A DNA stretch of 64,000 nt from Candidatus Villigracilis saccharophilus (GCA_016709305.1 JADJNA010000062.1:167001-231000), one strand, 5' to 3'; shown: positions 43,265 to 52,430, numbered from the stretch's first letter. Notes: generated from the sequence alone by a model not told the origin. Translations and numbers: made by a program.

Positions 43265-45258
43265 CAGAGCGAGTTGGAGTCTATGTCTGTCACTGCGGGT
43301 CGAACATCTCAGGCACTGTGGATGTTGTTGATGTCGCAAACTGGGCTGCTGAAAAACTTGGGCGGCAGGGTGTGGTCATTGCGCGTGAATATAAGTTCAT
43401 GTGTTCGAGTTTGGGGCAGGAGTTCATTGAGAAGGACATCAAGGAACTTGGCTTGACGCGTGTGGTTGTGGCGGCTTGCTCGCCGCATTTGCACGAAAAG
43501 ACATTCCGCACGGCGGCGATGAACGCAGGATTGAATCCGTATTTGGTGGAACTGGCTTCGATCCGCGAGCAAGTCTCGTGGGTGCATTCAGATAAAACTG
43601 TCGCAACGGCAAAGGCCAAGGCTGTTGTATCAGGCGCGGTGTCGAGAGTGATCGAGAATCGCCCGCTGGAGGAAATTAAAGTTCCGATCAATCCGAATAC
43701 ATTGGTGGTTGGCGGTGGCATTGCGGGAATCCAATCGGCATTGGAAATTGCGAATGCGGGCTTTCATGTGTATCTCGTGGAGCGCGAGCCGTCCATTGGC
43801 GGACACATGGCGCAGTTCGATAAGACTTTCCCCACGCTGGATTGTTCCGCATGCATTCTCACGCCGCGCATGGTGGAGGTGGGCACACATCCGAACATCA
43901 CGCTGTTAACGTGGAGCGAAGTTGAAAAGGTGACGGGTTTTGTGGGCAGTTTCCATGTGACGATCAGAAAGAAGGCGCGCTTCATCAATGAAGAACTTTG
44001 CACGGGCTGCGGAATTTGTCAGGAGAAGTGTCCGAAGAAAGTGATCGATGAAATATATGAGGCTGGGCTTGGTTATCGCAAGGCGGTGTACACGCCGTTC
44101 GCGCAGGCCGTGCCGAAGTACCCCGTGATGGACAAGGAGAACTGCACGTATTTTCTCAAGGGCGCATGCAAGGCTTGCGAGAAATTCTGTCCGACAGGCG
44201 CGATCGATTTTGAACAACAGGATGAATTGCTGCAAGTGGATGTCGGCAACATTGTGCTTGCCACAGGCTACGACCTGTTCGATGCGCGGCGTGTGAGCAA
44301 TTACGGTTATGGACGCTTGCCGAATGTGTTTACGAGTTTAGAGTTCGAGAGACTGTCCAATGCGGCAGGCCCAACTTCTGGAAACATCGTCCTGCGCGAT
44401 GGAAAGACCGTGCCGAAGAGTGTGGGCATCATCCATTGCGTGGGGTCGCGCGATAAGAATTTCAACAATTACTGCTCGGTCATTTGCTGTATGCAGGGAT
44501 TGAAATTTGCGCATCTCGTTCACGAGCGCACGGGCGCAACGGTCTACAACTTTTATATTGACATGCGCACCGCGTACAAAGCCTACGATGAGTTCTATCA
44601 ACGCGTGATCGAAGAAGAGACTCTCTTCGTGCGCGGCAAGGTGGCCGAGGTCACGGTTGCGGCACGCAATGCACGCGAAAAGGGCAAGCTCATCATTCAA
44701 GTGGAAGATACACTGGCGGGCAAACAGCGCCGCATCCCTGTGGATATGGTCATCCTTTCCAGCGGATTGCAGCCGCGCCACGATGCAAAGGAAGTCGGCA
44801 AGATGTTCGGCATCTCGTGTTCCACCGACGGCTGGTTCACCGAGAAGCATCCCAAGCTCGACCCGATGGCAACCATGACCGAAGGCGTTTTTATCGCGGG
44901 CTGTGCGCAGGGGCCGAAGGATATTCCGTCCAGTGTGGCGCAGGGTGCGGCGGCTTCGGCGCGTGTGCTCGACAAAATATTGCAGAAGGAAGTTTCGCTG
45001 GAACCGATCAAAGCCAGTGTGAATCAAACGCTATGTTCGGGCTGCAAAATTTGCAATGGCATGTGTCCGTTCAATGCGATCTCGTTCATTGAAGATGACA
45101 AAGTTTCCTATATCAATCCCGCGCTGTGTCAGGGCTGTGGAACCTGCGTGGCGGCTTGTCCCGCGGGTGCGATCAGCGGCACGGGCTTCAGCAATGAGCA
45201 GATCATCGCGCAGATCGATGGGTTGATGTTGCGCAATCTTGAAGAGGTGAATGTGTGA
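43261..45258 (+). CDS. hdrA: heterodisulfide reductase subunit A-like flavoprotein
   Basis: The 665-residue protein is the electron-bifurcating centre of Hdr complexes. It has the N-terminal VGVYVCHCGSNISG domain, the FAD fold VVGGGIAGIQSALE, the HdrA-specific LDCSACILTPRM, and four iron-sulfur motifs: CTGCGICQEKCP, CKACEKFCP with a further Cys before it, and near the end CSGCKICNGMCP and CQGCGTCVAACP. It would take two electrons from the hydrogenase, sending one to ferredoxin and one to HdrB. Length matches the single-gene type (about 650). It overlaps hdrB by four bases. Confidence 0.94.
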   Translation: MTERVGVYVCHCGSNISGTVDVVDVANWAAEKLGRQGVVIAREYKFMCSSLGQEFIEKDIKELGLTRVVVAACSPHLHEKTFRTAAMNAGLNPYLVELASIREQVSWVHSDKTVATAKAKAVVSGAVSRVIENRPLEEIKVPINPNTLVVGGGIAGIQSALEIANAGFHVYLVEREPSIGGHMAQFDKTFPTLDCSACILTPRMVEVGTHPNITLLTWSEVEKVTGFVGSFHVTIRKKARFINEELCTGCGICQEKCPKKVIDEIYEAGLGYRKAVYTPFAQAVPKYPVMDKENCTYFLKGACKACEKFCPTGAIDFEQQDELLQVDVGNIVLATGYDLFDARRVSNYGYGRLPNVFTSLEFERLSNAAGPTSGNIVLRDGKTVPKSVGIIHCVGSRDKNFNNYCSVICCMQGLKFAHLVHERTGATVYNFYIDMRTAYKAYDEFYQRVIEEETLFVRGKVAEVTVAARNAREKGKLIIQVEDTLAGKQRRIPVDMVILSSGLQPRHDAKEVGKMFGISCSTDGWFTEKHPKLDPMATMTEGVFIAGCAQGPKDIPSSVAQGAAASARVLDKILQKEVSLEPIKASVNQTLCSGCKICNGMCPFNAISFIEDDKVSYINPALCQGCGTCVAACPAGAISGTGFSNEQIIAQIDGLMLRNLEEVNV

Positions 45259-45267
45259 TTGAAAATC

Positions 45268-45305
45268 AGAGATTGGAGATTAGAAATTACCAATCTCCAA
45301 TCTCT
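45268..45305. repeat. hairpin repeat in the hdrA-mvhD gap
   Basis: AGAGATTGGAGATT and its exact complement flank ten bases. It fills most of the short gap and looks like a dispersed word-like element. Confidence 0.75.
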
Positions 45306-45320
45306 TTTGCGGAGACACTT

Positions 45321-45818
45321 ATGGACAATGAACATTTCGAACCCACCATCATCGGCTTCACCTGCAACTGGTGCAGTTATCGAGCATCGGATCTGGCAGG
45401 GACGGCGCGCATGAAATATGCGCCGAACGTGAGGTTGATCCGCTTGATGTGTTCCGGACGCCTCGACCCTACCTTTGTGCTGCGTGCTCTTTCAGACGGA
45501 GCAGACGGCGTGATGATCACTGGCTGCCACCCTGGCGAATGTCATTACATCGAGCAGAATTACAAAGCGCTGCGGCGATATCTTTTACTCAAGCGTGTAC
45601 TTGCGGGTCTGGGCATCGAACCCGAGCGTGTGAAACTGGTTTGGGCCAGCGCTGCGGAAGGCGCACGGTTCGCTGCAGAGACAACCGTGTTTGTGGAAGA
45701 GGTGCGGAAGTTGGGACCATTAAATTTAAATGAAGAATGTAAAATGCAGAAGGATGAATCTGATAATTCATCCTTCATAATTCATCCTTCACCCTTTGAA
45801 AAGGAGGTGTCAGTATGA
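45321..45818 (+). CDS. mvhD: methyl-viologen-reducing hydrogenase delta subunit-like protein
   Basis: From ATG 45321 the protein has 165 residues. The conserved core matches MvhD: GFTCNWCSYRASDLAG, RLMCSGRLDP and TGCHPGECHY, whose Cys residues bind a [2Fe-2S] cluster. It connects the hydrogenase to HdrA. The last 30 or so residues (from about NLNEECK) are encoded by a repeat-like hairpin sequence and look like an accidental tail rather than a conserved domain. The stop overlaps the start of mvhG by four bases. Confidence 0.9.
   Translation: MDNEHFEPTIIGFTCNWCSYRASDLAGTARMKYAPNVRLIRLMCSGRLDPTFVLRALSDGADGVMITGCHPGECHYIEQNYKALRRYLLLKRVLAGLGIEPERVKLVWASAAEGARFAAETTVFVEEVRKLGPLNLNEECKMQKDESDNSSFIIHPSPFEKEVSV
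45749..45790. repeat. hairpin repeat at the 3' end of mvhD
   Basis: GAAGGATGAAT (45749-45759) is complementary to two tandem copies of ATTCATCCTTC (45766-45776 and 45780-45790). It is translated as the C-terminal tail of MvhD. Confidence 0.75.
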
Positions 45819-46798
45819 AGCCGAAATTTGCCATGTACTGGGCCGCCTCCTGCGGTGGATGTGAAATTGCGGTGCTAAATACCCACGAAAAGATTCTGGA
45901 TGTGGACGCGAACTTTGATGTCGTCTTCTGGCCTGTGGCTATGGATGCGAAATATCATGACGTGGAAGCGATGGAAGACGGTTCTATTTTGCTGACCCTC
46001 TTCAACGGTGGAATCCGCAACGATGAGAATGAACACATCGCAAAATTGCTCAGGCAGAAATCGAAGATATTGGTTGCGTTCGGGTCATGTGCCTGTGAAG
46101 GATGTATCCCTGGGCTGGCGAATCTCAGTCCCGTGGGCGATATTGTTCACACGGCGTTCAATACCATCACGACGGATAACCCAAATGCAATCTATCCGCG
46201 CACAAGTTATGACGTGCCTGAAGGTGAATTGCATATTCCTACCCTTTCACGGATGGTTCGTCCGCTTGAACAGGTTGTGGATGTGGATTACTTCATGCCA
46301 GGCTGCCCGCCTGAAAGTCATCAAATTGCGGCGGTGATCGATCTGGTCATCAAAGTTGTAAAAGGTGAAGCGGAACTGCCGCCGAAAGGTTCCGTTATTG
46401 GCGCGGGGGATTCGACGGTCTGCGATGAATGTCCACGGGCGCGGAATGTGAAATTCATCAAGGAGTTCACACGCATTCAGGATGTCGCGCCTGTTGACCC
46501 GACGTTGTGCCTGCTTGAGCAGGGGATTCCGTGCAACGGGCCTGCCACACGCAGCGGATGCAATGCGCGCTGTCCGCAGGCGGGGACGCAATGCATTGGA
46601 TGTTACGGTCCTGCGGTGGGTGTGATGGATTACGGCGCGCGTCTCATCACTGCGTTTTCATCAGTCATTGATGCGAACACACCCGAAGAGATTGAGCACA
46701 TCCTCGATGGAATCCCCGACCCAACGGGACAGGTGTATCGTTTTAATTTGGCGGGGTCGCTGCTTAAGGCAAATAGGGAGGCGTGGAGAGTGAAATGA
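45815..46798 (+). CDS. mvhG: [NiFe] hydrogenase small subunit, group 3c (MvhG)
   Basis: The 327-residue protein carries the small-subunit iron-sulfur clusters: CGGCEIAVL and GSCACEGCIPG, PGCPPES for the proximal cluster, and CDECPRAR, CLLEQGIPCNGPATRSGC and CPQAGTQCIGCYGP for further clusters. It has no twin-arginine signal, so the enzyme is cytoplasmic. An AAAGGAGG ribosome site precedes the start. It passes electrons from H2 to MvhD. Confidence 0.93.
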   Translation: MKPKFAMYWAASCGGCEIAVLNTHEKILDVDANFDVVFWPVAMDAKYHDVEAMEDGSILLTLFNGGIRNDENEHIAKLLRQKSKILVAFGSCACEGCIPGLANLSPVGDIVHTAFNTITTDNPNAIYPRTSYDVPEGELHIPTLSRMVRPLEQVVDVDYFMPGCPPESHQIAAVIDLVIKVVKGEAELPPKGSVIGAGDSTVCDECPRARNVKFIKEFTRIQDVAPVDPTLCLLEQGIPCNGPATRSGCNARCPQAGTQCIGCYGPAVGVMDYGARLITAFSSVIDANTPEEIEHILDGIPDPTGQVYRFNLAGSLLKANREAWRVK

Positions 46799-46863
46799 TA
46801 TAAGAGGAAAGAAGAAAGATGGAAACCTAGTTTGTCTTTGATTCTTTCCAAAAGGAGAATGAC

Positions 46864-47115
46864 ATGAATACAAAATTGACCGAAAGTACTGAGCCTATTG
46901 AAGACCGTAGTGCTCTTTTGGAAAACTCCCTCATTGAAGAATATCTCAAAGAGAAAGGTTATTCCCATGAAGATCTCAATAAACTTCCTGCTGATTTGGT
47001 GGAAAAATTGATGAAGGGGGCCTCGCAGTATGCGTCACTCAAAATGGAAGAGGTCAAGGCGCGGGCGCATCTTATCAAGGAACTGCACGACGATGCTTTG
47101 TCGCTTGAAAAATGA
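46864..47115 (+). CDS. small helical protein between hydrogenase subunit genes, 83 residues
   Basis: A clear AAGGAGA ribosome site and the operon position support this gene. The product is charged, soluble and probably helical, with EEYLKEKGYSHEDLNKLP and DLVEKLMKGASQYASLKMEEV; it has no Cys. I do not recognise the family. It may be an accessory or assembly protein for the hydrogenase, which is a guess from location only. Confidence 0.7.
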   Translation: MNTKLTESTEPIEDRSALLENSLIEEYLKEKGYSHEDLNKLPADLVEKLMKGASQYASLKMEEVKARAHLIKELHDDALSLEK

Positions 47116-47123
47116 AAAATAGT

Positions 47124-47158
47124 AAGTGAAACGTGATTTTACGTGTCACGTTCCACTT
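47124..47158. repeat. hairpin repeat before mvhA
   Basis: AAGTGAAACGTGA pairs with TCACGTTCCACTT at 12 of 13 positions around a nine-base loop; it lies in the short gap before the large-subunit gene. Confidence 0.65.
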
Positions 47159-47185
47159 GTAACGCAGCACAGGATCGGAGGCTTT

Positions 47186-48652
47186 ATGACTCAACGCATC
47201 ACCATTGACCCCATCACCCGTCTCGAAGGTCACGGCAAGATCGAGATATTTCTCGATGACAAAGGCAATGTTGCCAACACTTATTTTCAAATTCCTGAAC
47301 TGCGCGGATTTGAAAGATTCTGCGTCGGACGTCCCATTGAGGAGATGCCGCTGATCACGAATCGCATTTGCGGGGTCTGCCCCGAGGCGCATAATATGGC
47401 AGCATCCAAAGCTGGGGACATGGCCTATAAAGTGGACCCGCCGCGCACGGCAAAACTCCTGCGTGAGCTGTTGTACTCCGCGTTCTATTGCACCGACCAC
47501 ACCACTCACTTCTACGCTCTGGGTGGGCCTGATTTTGTGATGGGACCTGACGCACCTGTTGCCGAAAGAAATATCCTTGGCGTGATTCACAAGGTAGGAT
47601 TGGAGACCGGCGGCAAGGTGATCCAGATGCGCAAGTACGGGCATACCGTGGTGGAGATGATTGGCGGGCGCAAGGTGCATCCGTGTACGTCCATCCCTGG
47701 CGGTATGACCAAAGGTATCACCGAAGAACAGCGTAAAGAGATCCAAGAGATGGGACGCTGGGCGATTGACTTCGCACAATTCAGCCTCAAGATTTTCAAC
47801 GACATTGTGCTTGGCAATAAAGCCTATGTCGACCTCATCCTCGGCGACGTGTACACCCATCACACCTATTACATGGGCATGGTGGACGCGAACAACAAGA
47901 TCAACTTCTATGATGGCAAGGTCCGCGTGGTGGACCCGAATGGGAAGGAGTTCGTTAAATATGCGCCGAAGGATTATGCGGAGCACATCGCCGAGCATGT
48001 GGAGCCGTGGACATATCTCAAATTCCCGTATCTGAAGAAAGTTGGCTGGAAGGGATTTGTAGATGGCGTTGATTCGGGGGTGTACATGGCAACACCGCTT
48101 TCACGTCTGAACGCGTCCGATGGCATGGCAACCCCGCGTGCGCAGGAAGAGTACGAACGATTTTATTCAACGCTTGGCGGCAAGCCTGTGCATCAACGGC
48201 TTGCTACGCATTGGGCGCGATTGGTTGAGTTGTTGTACGCCGCGGAACGCTGGGTGGAATTGGTGACTGATCCCGAGATCACTTCTGCGGATATTCATAC
48301 GAAGCCGACTCAAATTCCAACGGAGGGGATTGGCATCGTTGAAGCGCCGCGCGGCACGCTAACGCATCATTATTGGACCGATGAGCGGGGCATCGTGACC
48401 AAAGTGAATCTCATCGTTGGCACCACCAACAACTACGCGCCGATCCAGATGTCTACAAATAAGGCGGCGACGAGTCTCATCAAAGACGGGAAGATGAATG
48501 AAGGTCTGCTCAACATGGTGGAGATGGCTTTCCGTGCCTACGATCCATGCTTTGGGTGCGCGACCCATTCCCTGCCAGGACAGATGCCTTTGGAAGTCAC
48601 CGTTCGGGATGTGGACGGGAATCCTATTGAAGTGTTGAAACAATTTTGTTAA
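47186..48652 (+). CDS. mvhA: [NiFe] hydrogenase large subunit, group 3c (MvhA)
   Basis: From ATG 47186 (GGAGG ribosome site) the protein has 488 residues. The nickel ligands are Cys62/Cys65 in RICGVCPEAH and Cys455/Cys458 in DPCFGCATH. A 27-residue tail after His461 should be removed by the maturation protease encoded next. It starts with MTQRITIDPITRLEGH, the usual beginning for the family. Together with MvhG and MvhD it forms the H2-oxidising arm of the Hdr complex. Confidence 0.95.
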   Translation: MTQRITIDPITRLEGHGKIEIFLDDKGNVANTYFQIPELRGFERFCVGRPIEEMPLITNRICGVCPEAHNMAASKAGDMAYKVDPPRTAKLLRELLYSAFYCTDHTTHFYALGGPDFVMGPDAPVAERNILGVIHKVGLETGGKVIQMRKYGHTVVEMIGGRKVHPCTSIPGGMTKGITEEQRKEIQEMGRWAIDFAQFSLKIFNDIVLGNKAYVDLILGDVYTHHTYYMGMVDANNKINFYDGKVRVVDPNGKEFVKYAPKDYAEHIAEHVEPWTYLKFPYLKKVGWKGFVDGVDSGVYMATPLSRLNASDGMATPRAQEEYERFYSTLGGKPVHQRLATHWARLVELLYAAERWVELVTDPEITSADIHTKPTQIPTEGIGIVEAPRGTLTHHYWTDERGIVTKVNLIVGTTNNYAPIQMSTNKAATSLIKDGKMNEGLLNMVEMAFRAYDPCFGCATHSLPGQMPLEVTVRDVDGNPIEVLKQFC

Positions 48653-48689
48653 GCATAGGCAGGCATAGATAGAAACGGAACTTTATCCA

Positions 48690-49187
48690 ATGAAAACTTT
48701 GGTGGTCGGTCTCGGTAATCCCATTCTTGGCGATGACGGTGTTGGCTGGAAGATCGCAGAGGAAGTGAAGCGGCGGCTGTGTCCCTCCTCTGGATCTTAT
48801 CCACTCGCTAATAAACATTTTATTTCTGTGGAATATCTTTCATTGGGCGGGCTTGGGTTGATGGAACATCTTGTCGGTTATGACAATGCCATTTTGATCG
48901 ATGCATTTAGATCAGAAGGAGCAATAGGCTCGGTTCTTGTCATGCGACTGGAAGATATGCCGAACTACTCTGCCTTTCATACAACAAGTGTTCATGATGC
49001 GTCTTTGCAAAATGCATTGGAATTTGGCAGCCGGCTCGGTGCCAAGTTACCGAAGCGCATCATGGTTGTCGGCGTTACAACAGATAAATGCTTTGAGTTT
49101 TGTGATGGTTTGACCCCCGAAGTACAGGCTGCTGTTCCAATCGCAACCCGGGCGGCGTTGGATTTGTTGGAGGTCTCGATATACTAG
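48690..49187 (+). CDS. hydrogenase maturation endopeptidase (HyaD/HycI family)
   Basis: The 165-residue protease begins VVGLGNPILGDDGVGWKI, with the Glu/Asp residues that probe nickel in the immature large subunit, and continues with VEYLSLGGLGLMEHL, LIDAF and FHTTSVHDASL (metal His). It trims the C-terminal tail of MvhA after nickel insertion. It lies 37 bases after mvhA and has a weak ribosome site. Confidence 0.93.
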   Translation: MKTLVVGLGNPILGDDGVGWKIAEEVKRRLCPSSGSYPLANKHFISVEYLSLGGLGLMEHLVGYDNAILIDAFRSEGAIGSVLVMRLEDMPNYSAFHTTSVHDASLQNALEFGSRLGAKLPKRIMVVGVTTDKCFEFCDGLTPEVQAAVPIATRAALDLLEVSIY

Positions 49188-49235
49188 ACGCTATATCCGT
49201 TTTTTTTATCTTCTCATTTTTATTTGGAGAGATAC

Positions 49236-50174
49236 ATGGTTGATATTCAGAAGGTTGAGACATTTATTTGCGCTGCTGAAAACTCAAGTCTGTCTGATGC
49301 GGCGAAGCTTCTGCACCTTAGTCAGCCGGGTGTGAGTCACCAGATCAAATTGCTTGAGCAGGAATTGTGAGTTCAGCTTTTCACTCGCAGTAATATTGGT
49401 CTTCATTTGACGGAAGCCGGCCAGCTCTTACTACCCTGGGCGCGTCATCTCCTGCATGATATGGACGATTTGAAGGAAATGATGGCTTCTCTGCAAGAAG
49501 CTGCGGTTGGAGAGTTGAATATCGTTTGTAGTACATCCATTGGTAAATATGTTCTTCCTCAATTGGCAACCCGCTTTTGCTTAATGTATCCAAAGGTAAA
49601 GATACATCTTTTGTCTTGCAGCCCGGAAACTATTGCTCTTAACTTGCTGGCGGGAATTGCACAACTTGGGGTGGTCAGCGCTGAAGTAAATGACAAGGGA
49701 TTAGAGTCCCAGGAATTTTTTCGGGATTCAATCGGATTGATCGTGCCGGCGAATCACCCGTGGGCAATAAGAACATCCATTGAGCCGTCTGAGATTGTAA
49801 ACGAGCCCTTGTATATAAGAGAGGAAACTTCGGGAACACGGTGGGCAATGTTGACAGAACTTTCAAAGTTCGATATCAGCCTTGAGGATTTAAATGTATT
49901 TATGGAAATAGCCAACGCCGAAGGCATTATGGAAGCAGTCGCGACTGGCTATGGTATTTCCTTCGTGTCGTGCCTCGCTAGCAAGCACCTTCGCGCATTA
50001 AGGCAGGTCATTAGCGTGAGTGTTGAGGGATTTAATGTGCAACGCATCACCTACATGGTGCGCAGACGAATTAGCCCTCCGCATCGCCCACGAGATGTCT
50101 TTTGGGGATTTATCCACACCCCGGAAAATGCAGATATACTCGGCCAATCTGGTGCAGGTGTCATTTATGCTTGA
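49236..50174 (+). pseudogene. LysR-type regulator interrupted by an in-frame TGA
   Basis: The sequence reads as a full 312-residue LysR protein if the TGA at 49368-49370 is passed over. Before it: the helix-turn-helix VETFICAAENSSLSDAA and LSQPGVSHQIKLLEQEL; after it: VQLFTRS, TEAGQLLLPWA and a complete co-inducer domain ending at 50174. The TGA replaces the near-invariant Gly of the LEQELGVQLF motif, which a single GGA-to-TGA change explains. TGA is a normal stop for other genes here, so recoding is unlikely. It may be a fresh pseudogene or a base-call error. Position suggests it once controlled the hydrogenase operon. Confidence 0.8.
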
Positions 50175-50180
50175 TGAATT

Positions 50181-50489
50181 TTATTTCGTGTAAGCATGCC
50201 TTACTCTGTGCTGGGGTTTCGCGATTGTGCAGTTCGATAATGCAAAGCTTATGATGAAACTGTACGCGAAACACCCTCCAAGGAAGAACGCTGTGGAGTT
50301 AATGGTTATGGACCCTGTCAAGGCGAGGAAGGGGATTAGTATCAGGCTGAACACCAGAGTCAATCCGATGATTTGCCCTAAGAATGGTTTCTTTCTGAAG
50401 AGATACTTGCATATGGTCAGACGCTGATTCTGGGTGGCAAAACTTAGCATTGTTCCAAGTAGTGTACCTGCAAACATTGTAACGGACAT
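50181..50489 (-). CDS. small membrane protein, 102 residues
   Basis: ATG 50489 follows AAGGAGG by six bases. The product has three hydrophobic stretches: MSVTMFAGTLLGTMLSFAT, then IIGLTLVFSLILIPFLALTG and FFLGGCFAYSFIISFAL. It is convergent with the LysR gene. No family is recognised. A nine-base palindrome lies 36 bases upstream. Confidence 0.6.
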   Translation of the reverse strand: MSVTMFAGTLLGTMLSFATQNQRLTICKYLFRKKPFLGQIIGLTLVFSLILIPFLALTGSITINSTAFFLGGCFAYSFIISFALSNCTIAKPQHRVRHAYTK

Positions 50490-50524
50490 AATCATCCTCC
50501 TTAGGTTGGTATGATCCAAACCTA

Positions 50525-50544
50525 ACATCAGATCTATCTGATGT
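50525..50544. promoter_or_regulatory. palindrome upstream of the small membrane gene
   Basis: ACATCAGAT-CT-ATCTGATGT is a perfect inverted repeat and could be an operator for the small membrane protein gene; the regulator is not known. Confidence 0.45.
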
Positions 50545-50999
50545 GAACTCACTTTAATAATACCTATACACAGAGAGGATTACGAGTAATAAGTGTCATC
50601 CAGGGTATTCCAGAGAGTTATGGCGGGATATAGCGATCATTTATGGATTTGTCTTGATTGCGGATAAACAGACGCTTGGGAATCAAACGATACAGCAGGA
50701 AAACAGTCCAATAAAAGTTGAAATATTTGAAAAACGGAAACTTTCTTGTGTGATTTGGGAATACAAATCTATTCTGATCGGGGGAAGTTGTGATATCGAA
50801 CAAATCCACCGTGTATGAGACTGACTTCATTTTGACTTATAGCTAAAACGTACAATTAGGACTTTGCTTATCGATGGAATCATATATGTACTTTACGATG
50901 TCAGCACGCGCGCTTTGGGACGTGGGGCAATTAAATAATATTAATCACCTGAAAAATATTTTGCAAGAGAAGGGTGAAGCGATATAGCTTCCCTGTGTT
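50545..50999. other. intergenic region without a supported gene
   Basis: The only frame of note (50618-50830, minus, 70 residues) has no ribosome site or motif. I see no RNA fold or terminator. Confidence 0.4.
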
Positions 51000-52430
51000 C
51001 TATTTCTTTGCCTCGTTTCTTTCCTTCTTTCTTCCCAGCATGGCGCGGACTCGGGCGTGCCTTGCCTTGCTCAACGGATAGAACCAGGCCATTGCCACAG
51101 CGCCAAATAGAAGTAATGAACCGAAAGGGCCAATCAAAAAACGGATGGCTTGTAACGTGGGTTCAGATTGCGAAAATTGTGTTACCCCGGCAGGAGGGGA
51201 TTGGTATCCGAACCAGCCAAGCGTTTGCAGTGCAATAAAGATCGCCAATGCGCCTGTTAACTTTCGGACGAAGTTCTTGACGCCGTAATAGATTCCTTCA
51301 CGGCGGCGGCCTGTGCGAAGTTCATCCCATTCGATCACATCCGGGAATATGGCATCTGGTAAAACATGTGCTGTTGAAACACTAATGCCGGCCAATACAG
51401 CCAGTACTAGAATGTATGTGATCTGCCCGGGTTGGATGGAATAGATCAGCAATTGCACGACTGCCCAAAAGACCATGCCGATAATGTAAGCGCGTTGTTT
51501 TCCGATCTTGCGCGCCAGCCAGACCCAGAATGGAAGAACGATGACCGAGGTCACGAGCAGGCAGGCAAAGACGGCAGAGTCGAGCGGCAGGCCGAGCGCC
51601 TTTTGAAGCAGGTTGCCGTCGGCAATCCAGTACGCCAGGAAGAACGGCAAAGCCAGTGCGACCAGATCGAAGGTGATCCAATTCAGCATGTACAGCGCGG
51701 TCGCAAAACGGAACGGGATATTTTCCCATGAGGTTTTTAGGGTTTGTAAAAATGGGATATCAGGTTCCGCGGCATCCGCGGCGTTGCCCCGTTCGCGTAC
51801 AACCGCAAAGATGACGAAGAATGGTATGATGGCCAATCCGCCGAATAATGCCGAGACTATGAAGTATCCCTGCTGTTGGGTTGCGCCGCCTGCCAGAGCC
51901 GCATCCACTATCGCTGGCGCGGCAACTGCGGTTGCGAGTGAAGCGAGTAAATTAAAGAACATACGGTACCCGCTCAGGCTGGTACGCTCATCGTAGTCGG
52001 ATGTCATCTCCGGGGTCAGCGCGTAAAACGGGATGGAGACCAATGTCTGTAGTGTGTCGCTCAGCATAAAGGTCAGGCAGACCGTGGCTGCCAGCAGGTA
52101 CTGATTCTCGAATGGCGGCGCCCACCAAAGTGCGACAAAGCTCAGGCCAAATGGAATTGAAAATAGCAGCAGGAATGGACGACGGCGTCCCCAACGTGAC
52201 CGCACCCGGTCGCTTATCGTGCCAATGATCGGGTCGTTGACCGCATCCCAGAGTATGCCAATCAATGCCGCAAATGAAGCCAGTCGCGGCTCAAGCCCGA
52301 CCACATCCGTGAGAAAGATGGCGTAAAAGACCTGACGGAGCGTACCGAAACTGGCGAGGCTCCAGTCTCCTGTACCATACGCCAGCTTTGTCCAAAATGA
52401 TAGGTAACCCTGCTTGGTGGTTGCGGTCAT
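51000..52430 (-). CDS. GPH-family sugar:cation symporter (MelB-like MFS)
   Basis: The 476-residue protein has twelve predicted membrane helices and GPH features: KLAYGTGDWSLASFGTL at the start, the loop WDAVNDPIIGTISDR with Asp residues for cation and sugar, the following RSRWGRRRPFLL, and the PDVIEWDELRTGRRREGIYYG motif before the tenth helix. Family members import glycosides such as melibiose, xylosides or glucuronides with H+ or Na+. No sugar-degrading gene is adjacent, so the substrate is open. Confidence 0.9.
   Translation of the reverse strand: MTATTKQGYLSFWTKLAYGTGDWSLASFGTLRQVFYAIFLTDVVGLEPRLASFAALIGILWDAVNDPIIGTISDRVRSRWGRRRPFLLLFSIPFGLSFVALWWAPPFENQYLLAATVCLTFMLSDTLQTLVSIPFYALTPEMTSDYDERTSLSGYRMFFNLLASLATAVAAPAIVDAALAGGATQQQGYFIVSALFGGLAIIPFFVIFAVVRERGNAADAAEPDIPFLQTLKTSWENIPFRFATALYMLNWITFDLVALALPFFLAYWIADGNLLQKALGLPLDSAVFACLLVTSVIVLPFWVWLARKIGKQRAYIIGMVFWAVVQLLIYSIQPGQITYILVLAVLAGISVSTAHVLPDAIFPDVIEWDELRTGRRREGIYYGVKNFVRKLTGALAIFIALQTLGWFGYQSPPAGVTQFSQSEPTLQAIRFLIGPFGSLLLFGAVAMAWFYPLSKARHARVRAMLGRKKERNEAKK

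Noticed and set aside
49368..49370. Selenocysteine or UGA-glycine recoding in the LysR gene
   Set aside because: No SECIS-like hairpin is obvious after the codon, LysR proteins have no Sec, and TGA is used as a true stop by other genes here such as the methyltransferase.
50618..50830. 70-residue minus-strand open frame
   Set aside because: No ribosome site, skewed composition and no neighbour support.
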